In this document: piece after piece, positions 7,780 through 15,478 of the stretch
Layout: every line of letters starts with the position of its first letter
Numbering within the stretch: position 1 is the stretch's first letter
Assembly: GCA_945861915.1 (NCBI GenBank)
Contig: CAMAWK010000017.1
Location: 1-21,230, forward strand
Direction of reading: 5' to 3'
From: Flavobacterium psychrophilum
GTDB taxonomy: Bacteria > Bacteroidota > Bacteroidia > Flavobacteriales > Flavobacteriaceae
Length of the DNA stretch: 21,230 nt
The notes under the pieces: generated by a model
What the model was told of the DNA's origin: nothing
Seen by the model: only the letters and a program-made list of their open reading frames with translations
Database searches by the model: none
Made by a program: the position numbers and the translations under genes

Positions 7780-8325
7780 TTATAATTTACTTTTAAGCTC
7801 CATAACGTAAGCAGCAACTTGCCAACGTTCTTTCTGATTTAGTTGATTTGAATAAGCTCCCATTGAATTTAATCCGTATGCTTGAACATGATAAACACTA
7901 CCTACAGATATCTGTCTGTCAGCATAACTAGGAACTCCTAATATTTTTTCTTGAGTTACTAAATAACCCTTACCATTTCCTTCTGTACCGTGACAAATAG
8001 CACAATAAATACCATATAGCTCAGAAGCTTTTAACATATCGACTTGAGTAGAGTCCAAAGGAGATTTTACAATTGTTTTTGAATAATCGTAGCCATCAGT
8101 TGTATTTGGTATTTCATATGGTACAAAACCTCTTTTAATAGTTCCTTTAGCAGGAAATTGAGCTTCTCTACCATCTTTAAACAATGGATTTTCAGCATAG
8201 GTTTCATATCCTACTGACTCATACATATTTGGAAAATACTGGTAATTAGGTGCCGAATTGTTATGACAAGACGAAACTAACATCGCAATACCAAATAAAA
8301 GTGTTATTTTATATAGACTTTTCAT
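7780..8325 (-). CDS. actE: ACIII monoheme cytochrome c lipoprotein ActE
   Basis: Periplasmic c-type cytochrome of ACIII that helps pass electrons from the complex to the oxidase. It has 181 residues. A signal peptide ends in the lipobox LVSSC, with C20 as the predicted lipidated residue, so it is anchored to the membrane. One heme-binding motif is present, C108-A-I-C111-H112, and M155 in GLNSMGAY is the likely sixth ligand. The FPNMYESVGYETY segment (31-43) and the FKDG motif are typical of ActE. It is spaced 8 nt from actD and 27 nt from actF, inside the act operon. Confidence 0.94.
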   Translation of the reverse strand: MKSLYKITLLFGIAMLVSSCHNNSAPNYQYFPNMYESVGYETYAENPLFKDGREAQFPAKGTIKRGFVPYEIPNTTDGYDYSKTIVKSPLDSTQVDMLKASELYGIYCAICHGTEGNGKGYLVTQEKILGVPSYADRQISVGSVYHVQAYGLNSMGAYSNQLNQKERWQVAAYVMELKSKL

Positions 8326-8333
8326 ATCGACAA

Positions 8334-8858
8334 TTAATTCTTTTCAATTACTTTAACTTCTACTGCGCCTGTTTTTTCGAAAAAAGAAACCAATTCTTTT
8401 TCATTGTTATTCACAGCCACTTCCATCAAAAAATGGTCATCTGTTGTTCTAACATCTGGATTCTCCGCTTGTTTAAATGGCCATAATCTACTTCTCATAT
8501 AAAAAGTTATCACCATTAAATGCGCTGCAAAAAAAACAGTTTCTTCAAACATAATCGGAACGAAGGAAGGCATATTTTGAATATAACTAAAACTTGGTTT
8601 TCCACCAATATCTTGAGGCCAATCTTGAATCATAATATAATTCATCATCCAAGTTCCGAATGATATACCACATACTCCATAAATAAAAGCACAAATGGCT
8701 AATCTAGTTGGGGCAAGTCCCATTGCTTTATCCAATCCGTGAACCGGAAATGGAGTAAAAACATCTTCAATATGATGATGAGCAGCGCGAGTTTTCTTAA
8801 CTGCATCCATCAAAATATCATCGTCATTGTAAATGGCGTAAATTACTTTATTACTCAT
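8334..8858 (-). CDS. actD: ACIII membrane subunit ActD (DUF3341)
   Basis: Small ACIII subunit of the DUF3341 family, 174 residues. It has a soluble N-terminal domain (MSNKVIYAIYNDDDILMDAV onward) followed by two membrane helices at about 53-78 and 103-122 and a short C-terminal tail. Its function is structural, contacting ActC at the membrane. The longest open frame begins upstream at 8888, but the ATG at 8858 is preferred because it starts at the residue where homologs start and overlaps the actC stop in the 8-nt arrangement ATGAGTAA, a typical sign of translational coupling. Confidence 0.93.
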   Translation of the reverse strand: MSNKVIYAIYNDDDILMDAVKKTRAAHHHIEDVFTPFPVHGLDKAMGLAPTRLAICAFIYGVCGISFGTWMMNYIMIQDWPQDIGGKPSFSYIQNMPSFVPIMFEETVFFAAHLMVITFYMRSRLWPFKQAENPDVRTTDDHFLMEVAVNNNEKELVSFFEKTGAVEVKVIEKN

Positions 8859-10254
8859 GGTGTGAATCTTTATTTGCTGCTCTTTCATTAATAAAACTTT
8901 CTCCTGTTGCTTTCAAAATTGTTTTAACCTCTGCTTGAGCAATCACTGGGAATGTTCGAGCATATAGTAAGAATAAAACAAAGAAGAAACCAATTGTTCC
9001 TATGAATATTCCAATATCAACAAATGTTGGAGAGAACATTGTCCAAGAAGATGGTAAATAATCTCTGTGTAATGAAGTCACAATGATTACAAATCTTTCG
9101 AACCACATTCCAATATTTACCACAATAGATATTATGAAAGAAAACATGATACTTGTTCTTAATTTCTTGAACCACATAAATTGTGGAGAAAAAACATTAC
9201 AGGTCATCATCGACCAATAAGCCCACCAATAAGGTCCTGTAGCTCTATTTAAAAATGCATATTGTTCATATTCTACACCTGAATACCATGCAACGAAAAG
9301 TTCAGTAATATAAGCAACACCTACAATAGAACCTGTAATCATGATTACAATATTCATCAACTCAATATGCTGAATAGTAATGTATGCTTCTAAGTTGGAT
9401 ACTTTTCTCATGATAATAAGCAAGGTGTTTACCATCGCAAACCCAGAGAAAACTGCACCAGCAACAAAATATGGAGGAAAAATAGTAGTATGCCATCCTG
9501 GAATTACTGAAGTTGCAAAGTCCATCGATACAATGGTGTGGACAGAAAGTACTAAAGGAGTAGCTAAACCTGCAAGAACCAATGAAACCTCTTCGAAACG
9601 TTGCCAATCTTTGGCTCTTCCACTCCATCCAAAACTTAAAATAGAATATATTTTTTTATTAAAAGGCGTAACCGCTCTATCTCTAATCATAGCAAAATCA
9701 GGCAACAAACCCGTCCACCAAAAAACTAAAGATACAGAAAGATAGGTTGAAATTGCAAATACGTCCCAAAGTAATGGTGAGTTAAAATTCACCCAAAGTG
9801 AACCAAACTGATTTGGTATTGGTAAAACCCAATACGCTAGCCAAGGACGACCCATGTGGATAATTGGAAACAAACCTGCTTGAATTACGGAGAAAATAGT
9901 CATTGCCTCTGCAGAACGGTTAATTGCCATTCTCCAACGTTGACGAAACAATAAAAGTACTGCTGAGATTAACGTTCCAGCGTGACCAATACCAACCCAC
10001 CAAACGAAGTTAGTAATATCCCAAGCCCAACCTACTGTTTTATTTAATCCCCAAGTTCCAATACCTGTTGAAATAGTGTAGATTATACAACCCATTCCCC
10101 AAAGAAAAGCTGCTAATGCAATTGAAAACACAATCCACCATTGTTTGTTTGCTTTTCCTTCAACAGGTGCGGCAACATCTACTGTTACATCGTGATATGT
10201 TTTATCACCTATAACTAATGGCTTTCTAATACTTGAATCGTATATATGAGACAT
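8851..10254 (-). CDS. actC: ACIII quinol-oxidising NrfD-like membrane subunit ActC
   Basis: Integral membrane subunit of ACIII expected to bind and oxidise menaquinol, with electrons leaving to the Fe-S clusters of ActB. It has 467 residues and about ten hydrophobic helices in the NrfD/PsrC fold. Polar residues buried in helices are candidates for the quinol/proton site: H133 in IHMGRPW, D164 in LLWDVF, and H239/D245 in SVHTIVSMDF. The N-terminus (MSHIYDSSIRKPLV) is typical for the family. A 128-nt gap separates it from actB; no TAnnTTTG box is present there, so it is read from the actA promoter. The gap holds a partial repeat of TCTAAA-like steps and a weak hairpin. Its stop codon overlaps the actD start. 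Confidence 0.96.
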   Translation of the reverse strand: MSHIYDSSIRKPLVIGDKTYHDVTVDVAAPVEGKANKQWWIVFSIALAAFLWGMGCIIYTISTGIGTWGLNKTVGWAWDITNFVWWVGIGHAGTLISAVLLLFRQRWRMAINRSAEAMTIFSVIQAGLFPIIHMGRPWLAYWVLPIPNQFGSLWVNFNSPLLWDVFAISTYLSVSLVFWWTGLLPDFAMIRDRAVTPFNKKIYSILSFGWSGRAKDWQRFEEVSLVLAGLATPLVLSVHTIVSMDFATSVIPGWHTTIFPPYFVAGAVFSGFAMVNTLLIIMRKVSNLEAYITIQHIELMNIVIMITGSIVGVAYITELFVAWYSGVEYEQYAFLNRATGPYWWAYWSMMTCNVFSPQFMWFKKLRTSIMFSFIISIVVNIGMWFERFVIIVTSLHRDYLPSSWTMFSPTFVDIGIFIGTIGFFFVLFLLYARTFPVIAQAEVKTILKATGESFINERAANKDSHHE

Positions 10255-10382
10255 AATTTAATTTTAGATTTTAGAATTTAGAATTGGATTTTACAAAACC
10301 ACCATTCTTACCTATCTATATTTTACAATTATTAATAATTCTTTTACCAATTACTCTTCACCTTGAAAGTGATTAGAAAATT

Positions 10383-13300
10383 TTATGTGTTTCTAACTTT
10401 TACATGATAGAAAACGTTTGGTTTTGTTCCAACATGTTCTAACAAATGATACATTCTTTCTTCTTCGGCTAACTTAGCTACTTGACTTTCTTTATCATTC
10501 ACATCACCAAAAACCATGGCACCAGTAGTACAAGCACTTGAACAAGCTGTTTGAAATTCTCCGTCAAAAATCACTCTTCCTTCGTTTTTGGCAGCTAAAA
10601 TAGTCGCTTGTGTTTGTTGAATACACATAGAACATTTTTCCATAACTCCTCGCGAACGAACATTTACGTCTGGATTCAATACCATACGACCTAAATCATC
10701 ATTCATGTGGAAATCAAATTCACTGTTTTTGTTATACAAGAACCAGTTGAAACGACGCACTTTATACGGACAGTTATTTGCACAGTAACGAGTTCCCACA
10801 CATCTATTGTATGCCATGTGGTTTTGACCTTGACGGCTGTGAGAAGTCGCCGCAACGGGACAAACAGTTTCACAAGGAGCATGATTACAATGTTGACACA
10901 TTACTGGTTGGAAAGCCACTTGTGGATTATCACCAGCTTTTTCCATTTCATTAAATGTAGATAATGAACTTGATAAGCCTGCAATATTTTCTTTTCTTTC
11001 GTTGTCTCCTTCAAAAGTATCTTCTGAAGAATAATATCTGTCAATACGCAACCAGTGCATATCACGACTTCTGCGTACTTCTGATTTTCCAACAACAGGA
11101 ACATTATTTTCAGCGTGACAAGCAATTACACAAGCTCCACAACCTGTACAAGCATTTAAATCGATAGAAAGATTAAAATGATGTCCAATAGAACGATCAA
11201 AATTCTCCCATAAATTTACCGAGGTAGCCTTAACTTCTTTATGATCCAAAGAAACCATCGGTTGTACGTTCCAAAGCTCAGCATCTTTGGTATTGAATAT
11301 TTCTAAAGTAGTTTCTTTAATAATATCTCCTCTACCCATTAATGTTTTTTGACCTTGAACACAAGCAAATTCATGTTCGCCATCTGCTTTTACTAATGTA
11401 ACTGATTGTACATGATTAAAACCTTTATATAAAGAGTAAGCATTTATACCTACCTGCATTTCTTCTTTTAAAGCTGCTTTTTTTCCATAACCTAAAGCGA
11501 GTCCGATAGTTCCAACAGCTTGTCCTGGTTGTACAATAACAGGAACTTTATCAAGTGTAAGTCCATCAGAAGTTGTTATTGTAGCATAACTTCCGTTCAA
11601 ACCACCGTTTGCAACAATTTCATTTGATAATTTTAATTGTTTAGCATCTGCATTAGAAACGGTTACATAATTATCCCAAGAAACTCTTGTAATTGGATCT
11701 GGAAATTCTTGCAACCAAGGATTGTTTGCTTGTTGACCGTCACCTAAACCTGTTTTAGTATATAAAACCAATTCTAAACCTGCACTAGGTTTTGATTGAG
11801 CTAATACACCTGCTGCAGCAGTATAATCTGCCGACCCACCTGAAACAGACGGTATAGTTCCAACAAAAATACCATCATGTAAAACTTGATTCCAAGTAGA
11901 ACCTGACGCATTTACAGCAATATTTGATTTTAAATAATCATAAAAAGTACCAGCAATTCCAGTTAATGATAATAAAACATCTTGAAATTGTTTAGTATTA
12001 AACAAAGGACGTATCGTTGGTTGAGTTAACCCATAAGTTCCTTTCGTAATGCTTACATCTCCCCATGATTCTAGATAATGTGGAGCAGCAGCTGCGATAG
12101 TTGTCATTGATGCCGTTTCGTCTTCTCTTAACGAGAATGAAGCAGATAGTGATACTTTTTTCAATCCATCAACAAAGTCATTGGAATTTGGCATAGAATA
12201 AACCGGATTTACACCACTCATAATCAAAGTATGAACGCTTCCTGCTTTCATTTCTGCAACTAATTGCGCTACTTTTTGATTAGATCCTTTTTTGATTTGT
12301 CTTGTTCCAAAAGTAGAAAAAGACTCACTAACTAATTTTTGGTTAATTGCTAAAACTAGCAATTGTGCATTTTTATCTTGAATACCAGAAACTAAAACAC
12401 CTTTACTTCCAGCAGCTTTCAACTGCTGAGCCGCTTTGGTAACTTCTGCTTTCAATTTTGAATCCAATGTTACTGGAACAGAAGCTCCAACAATCGTATT
12501 ATATATAAGTACTAATGCTTGTTTTTGATTAGCAGTTGACATTGGCAAACGTCTATCAGCAGCAGCACCAGACAATGTCATGTTGGCTTCCAATTGAAAA
12601 TGACGCGACATTTTTCCGTTTTTAGGAATTCTTCCTTGCGCATATCCTGATTCGTAACTACCTCCTTGCCAATCGCCTAAGAAATCGGCTCCAACAGAAA
12701 CAATTACAGATGCTTTTGAAAAATCATAATCAACCAAAGCTCTTTCACCATAAACAGTTTCAAATGCATCTAAAGCTTCTGATTCCGAAACAGCATCATA
12801 AACAACATGCTTTGCATTAGGATTTTTGGCAATAAAGTCAGATACCAACTTTTCAGTAGAAGGACTCGCCAAAGTGTTAGTTAGAATAACAACTTGTTTC
12901 CCTTTCGCTTTGGCTTCTGCTAAACTTATTTTTAATTTTGAATCAACATCAATCCAAGATGCGTTTTTTCCTGAAATTGTAGGCTCTTTCAAACGCATAC
13001 TGTCATACAATGACAATATAGAGGCATGAACTCTTGCATTGGCAGCAAATTTAGCACCTGCAATAGTATTATTATCTATTTTTATAGGACGACCTTCACG
13101 TGTTTTTACTAAAAGATTGGCAAAATCGAAGCCATCAAAAACAGAAGTTGCATAATAATCTGCAATTCCTGGTATGATTTGTTCTGGTTGTAAAACGTAA
13201 GGAATCGACAAATGAACCGGCCCTTCACAAGCTGCAAGTGTAGCTGCTGCAGTACTAAAACCAACGTACTTTAAAAAATCACGACGTGTAGTTGAAGAAG

Positions 13301-13439
13301 ATGACATTGCATCACTATTTCCTAAAAATTCATCTGTAGGAATTTCTTCAACAAATTCGTTATTTTTAAGCGCCTCAACAATAGAACTATTTCCGTCTAG
13401 TTCTTCAACACTTTTCCAGTATTTTTTGTTTGATGACAT
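10383..13439 (-). CDS. actB: ACIII iron-sulfur / molybdopterin-oxidoreductase-like subunit ActB
   Basis: Large periplasmic ACIII subunit that wires quinol oxidation to the cytochromes. It has 1018 residues. A Tat-like signal is displaced about 50 residues from the N-terminus (TTRRDFLKYVGF, R52-R53) and is followed by AAC, with C71 a likely lipidated Cys. Residues about 80-700 form a molybdopterin-oxidoreductase-like domain; in this family it carries no Mo cofactor. The ferredoxin-type C-terminal domain has C764/767/770/774, C848/851/856/860, C880/886/890 and C936/939/966/970. In the third group, CVGTRYC has T883 where NrfC-type proteins have Cys, consistent with the one [3Fe-4S] and three [4Fe-4S] clusters known for ActB. 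It lies 34 nt after actA. Confidence 0.96.
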   Translation of the reverse strand: MSSNKKYWKSVEELDGNSSIVEALKNNEFVEEIPTDEFLGNSDAMSSSSTTRRDFLKYVGFSTAAATLAACEGPVHLSIPYVLQPEQIIPGIADYYATSVFDGFDFANLLVKTREGRPIKIDNNTIAGAKFAANARVHASILSLYDSMRLKEPTISGKNASWIDVDSKLKISLAEAKAKGKQVVILTNTLASPSTEKLVSDFIAKNPNAKHVVYDAVSESEALDAFETVYGERALVDYDFSKASVIVSVGADFLGDWQGGSYESGYAQGRIPKNGKMSRHFQLEANMTLSGAAADRRLPMSTANQKQALVLIYNTIVGASVPVTLDSKLKAEVTKAAQQLKAAGSKGVLVSGIQDKNAQLLVLAINQKLVSESFSTFGTRQIKKGSNQKVAQLVAEMKAGSVHTLIMSGVNPVYSMPNSNDFVDGLKKVSLSASFSLREDETASMTTIAAAAPHYLESWGDVSITKGTYGLTQPTIRPLFNTKQFQDVLLSLTGIAGTFYDYLKSNIAVNASGSTWNQVLHDGIFVGTIPSVSGGSADYTAAAGVLAQSKPSAGLELVLYTKTGLGDGQQANNPWLQEFPDPITRVSWDNYVTVSNADAKQLKLSNEIVANGGLNGSYATITTSDGLTLDKVPVIVQPGQAVGTIGLALGYGKKAALKEEMQVGINAYSLYKGFNHVQSVTLVKADGEHEFACVQGQKTLMGRGDIIKETTLEIFNTKDAELWNVQPMVSLDHKEVKATSVNLWENFDRSIGHHFNLSIDLNACTGCGACVIACHAENNVPVVGKSEVRRSRDMHWLRIDRYYSSEDTFEGDNERKENIAGLSSSLSTFNEMEKAGDNPQVAFQPVMCQHCNHAPCETVCPVAATSHSRQGQNHMAYNRCVGTRYCANNCPYKVRRFNWFLYNKNSEFDFHMNDDLGRMVLNPDVNVRSRGVMEKCSMCIQQTQATILAAKNEGRVIFDGEFQTACSSACTTGAMVFGDVNDKESQVAKLAEEERMYHLLEHVGTKPNVFYHVKVRNT

Positions 13440-13473
13440 ATTCTATATAAATATTAGCTTCTTAATTATTTTA

Positions 13474-14805
13474 TTAATAGTGGCATTTCCCGCATTCTAA
13501 ACCTCCCATTTGGGCTGCTGTCAACTTCTCAACACCATATTTTTTAGAAAGTTGCTCGTGAATTTTTGTGTAGTATTCGTTACCTTCTAACTTCACATCA
13601 GTTTTTCTATGACAATTAATGCACCATCCCATTGTTAGTGGAGAAAATTGCTTCATTATTTCGTAAGTTTGAACAGGCCCATGACAAGTTTGACATTCGA
13701 TACCCGCTACTTTAACGTGTTGTGAGTGATTAAAATAAACAAAGTCAGGCAAATTGTGAATACGAACCCATTTTACAGGTTGCGTTTTTCCGGTATATTT
13801 TTGAGTTGCTTGATCCCAACCAACAGCTTTGTACAATTTTTGTATTTCTCCATCGTAGAATGATTTTGAATAATCAGCAGTAGCTGTTGTGTCTGAAACT
13901 TCAGCAATACTTTTATGACAATTCATACAAACATTTAAAGAAGGAATGTTTGAATGCTTTCCAACTCTAGCAGCCGAATGACAGTAATTACAATTAATTC
14001 CATTACTACCTGCATGAATTCTATGGGAATAATGTATCGGTTGAATTGGTTCGTAATCTTGATCCACACCCACTTGCATCATCCATCCATACACAAAATA
14101 TGCACTTGAAAGTAATAAAAATATTGCTGATACTAGCACTAAAAATTGGTTTTGTACAAAAGACTTCCATAATGGTTTCCCTTTTGGTTTTGGCAAGACT
14201 TCTATACCATTCGCTGCAGCAACCTTTTTGAGAACATTATTAACCAAAAATAACATTACAATTAGAATTATCATCACAAGAATTAATGCACCAAGAATTA
14301 CATTATTAGTCATTCCGCTATCTCTAGTGTTTGTTGCCTTTGAAACATCTGTAGATGCAGTCGCAACAACTTCAGCTTTTGGCTCAGAAGTATATGCGAT
14401 TATATTGTCAATATCAGCCTCAGACAATTGCGGAAAAGCATTCATTACAGCAGGCTTATATTCTTCATATATTTTTACAGCTTGCGCATCACCTGATTTT
14501 ATTAAATCCGCACTATTATGTATCCACTTATACAACCACTGCTTATCATACTTAGCACCAACACCTCTTAAAGCTGGCCCAGTTGCTTTCGCATCTAATT
14601 TATGACAGGCTGCACAATTTGCATTAAAAAGCTCCTTACCTGCTGCTGCATCACCTCCGACTGAAACTGAAGGAGCAGCTACATCTGAAGCAGCTGCAAC
14701 TGCAGCTGTATCTTGCGCAAGTGAAGTGAAGGAAATACTTAAAATAAGAGCTAAGCCTACATATAATTTCCTTGAAATCGAATTATGGTTACCCACTTTT
14801 TTCAT
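13474..14805 (-). CDS. actA: ACIII multiheme cytochrome c ActA, with fused N-terminal monoheme domain
   Basis: First gene of the operon; the c-type cytochrome that receives electrons from ActB. It has 443 residues with a signal peptide ending SLA-Q (about 30). Residues 50-140 form a class I cytochrome c with C64-AA-C67-H68 and probable axial M121 (PAVMNAFPQLS). Two hydrophobic helices (about 168-190 and 219-242) follow, then the multiheme domain with C272-C275-H276, C293-C296-H297, C371-C374-H375, C395-C398-H399 and C438-C441-H442, the last one residue from the C-terminus. This gives six CxxCH motifs: the usual five of ActA plus the fused N-terminal one. Expression is expected from the promoter at 14891-14920, with a leader of about 80 nt. 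Confidence 0.94.
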   Translation of the reverse strand: MKKVGNHNSISRKLYVGLALILSISFTSLAQDTAAVAAASDVAAPSVSVGGDAAAGKELFNANCAACHKLDAKATGPALRGVGAKYDKQWLYKWIHNSADLIKSGDAQAVKIYEEYKPAVMNAFPQLSEADIDNIIAYTSEPKAEVVATASTDVSKATNTRDSGMTNNVILGALILVMIILIVMLFLVNNVLKKVAAANGIEVLPKPKGKPLWKSFVQNQFLVLVSAIFLLLSSAYFVYGWMMQVGVDQDYEPIQPIHYSHRIHAGSNGINCNYCHSAARVGKHSNIPSLNVCMNCHKSIAEVSDTTATADYSKSFYDGEIQKLYKAVGWDQATQKYTGKTQPVKWVRIHNLPDFVYFNHSQHVKVAGIECQTCHGPVQTYEIMKQFSPLTMGWCINCHRKTDVKLEGNEYYTKIHEQLSKKYGVEKLTAAQMGGLECGKCHY

Positions 14806-14890
14806 ATTATTATGTAATTATCTACTAAAATCAGAATAGTTTATAGTTTTAAATAACAAATGTATATAATTGATTATTTTAAAACACGCA

Positions 14891-14920
14891 CAAAAGTACA
14901 ATACTAAGTACTATTCTCAA
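14891..14920 (-). promoter_or_regulatory. Main promoter of the act-cox operon
   Basis: On the minus strand TTG at 14920-14918 (within a TTTTG run) is followed, after exactly 19 nt, by TACTTTTG at 14898-14891. This is a full match to the Bacteroidetes TTG-N19-TAnnTTTG promoter. The start of transcription would be near 14886, giving a leader of about 80 nt before actA. Other partial boxes nearby (TACATTTG at 14864-14857 and TATATTTG at 14944-14937) lack a correctly spaced TTG. Confidence 0.78.
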
Positions 14921-14995
14921 AATCCTAAAATAGCCTCAAATATAATTTATACCTATTCTAAATAACACAGAATGCTTCATTTCTTTTAAAAATAC

Positions 14996-15003
14996 TATTT
15001 TTG
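14996..15003 (+). promoter_or_regulatory. Putative -7 box (TATTTTTG) for the SPOR-domain gene
   Basis: TATTTTTG matches TAnnTTTG and lies 18 nt before the ATG at 15022. No TTG is found at the 19-nt spacing. The box overlaps the TTG codon at 15001 that would otherwise extend the gene, which argues for the ATG start. Confidence 0.5.
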
Positions 15004-15021
15004 CTTAAAAACCAACTCATT

Positions 15022-15411
15022 ATGATAATTTTAAGATTTTATAAAATAATTGGTGCTCTAATTATTACCTTATTTTTTATGAATAAAATTAGTGCACAAA
15101 ACAAAAATGAAGAAATAAGCCAAAGTTCAAAATTGGAGCAATTACTCAACGAAAAAAGAAAAATAAATACCTCAATAGCTATAAATGAATGCTATAAGAT
15201 TCAAATATTTAACGGAAACAGTGAAGCTGCAAAAAAAATAGTAAGCGAGTTTAAACAAGAATTTAAAACAATTGATGCCACCATTGTTTTCAACACACCC
15301 AATTATAAAGTTTGGGTTGGCAATCTTAAAACCCGAATCGAAGCCGAAAGAAACCTAGTTGAAATCAAAAAGAAATTCACTAATGTACTTTTGATAAAAC
15401 CGAGTAAATAA
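15022..15411 (+). CDS. Small secreted SPOR-domain protein
   Basis: 129 residues from the ATG at 15022. Residues 1-26 form a signal peptide (MIILRFYKIIGALIIT, cleavage likely at SAQ). A short charged linker follows, and then a SPOR domain over about 57-129: CYKIQIFNGNSEAAKK, then FNTPNYKVWVGNL and RIEAERNLVEIKKKF. SPOR domains bind denuded peptidoglycan glycan at division sites, so this is probably a periplasmic wall-associated protein; the partner is not known. A TTG at 15001 would add seven residues but overlaps the promoter box and is rejected. The gene is divergent from actA and convergent with infB, with a shared terminator. Confidence 0.85.
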   Translation: MIILRFYKIIGALIITLFFMNKISAQNKNEEISQSSKLEQLLNEKRKINTSIAINECYKIQIFNGNSEAAKKIVSEFKQEFKTIDATIVFNTPNYKVWVGNLKTRIEAERNLVEIKKKFTNVLLIKPSK

Positions 15412-15431
15412 GACAAAGAAAAACTAAAATC

Positions 15432-15460
15432 AAAAAATCCCGATTTCTCGGGATTTTTTT
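15432..15460. terminator. Bidirectional terminator between the SPOR gene and infB
   Basis: A perfect 12-bp stem (15432-15443 with 15448-15459), core TCCCGA/TCGGGA, encloses a 4-nt loop. A-runs before and T-runs after allow termination in both directions. It lies 20 nt after the SPOR stop and 19 nt after the infB stop. The loop is GAAA (GNRA type) in the infB transcript and UUUC in the other. Confidence 0.93.
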
Positions 15461-15478
15461 ATCAATATTTCTAGAATT

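Noticed and set aside
9380..9745. 121-codon plus-strand open frame
   Set aside because: Antisense to actC, a well-supported conserved membrane protein.
10255..10382. Gap between actB and actC as a possible promoter or small gene
   Set aside because: No TAnnTTTG box, no plausible small ORF; only a weak short hairpin and AT-rich partial repeats of a kind common between Flavobacterium genes.
10383..13439. ActB as a formate dehydrogenase or other molybdoenzyme
   Set aside because: The variant Tat signal, CVGTRYC with Thr replacing Cys, and position between ActA and ActC identify it as the ACIII subunit, which lacks the Mo cofactor.
14228..14605. 125-codon plus-strand open frame
   Set aside because: Antisense to actA over its transmembrane and linker region; no start signal or family features.
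14937..14944. TATATTTG box as an alternative act promoter
   Set aside because: No TTG at 17-23 nt upstream, whereas the box at 14891-14898 has one at exactly 19 nt.
15001..15021. TTG start at 15001 for the SPOR protein
   Set aside because: The TTG is part of the TATTTTTG promoter box, so it would not be transcribed as a codon; the ATG at 15022 gives a normal signal peptide.
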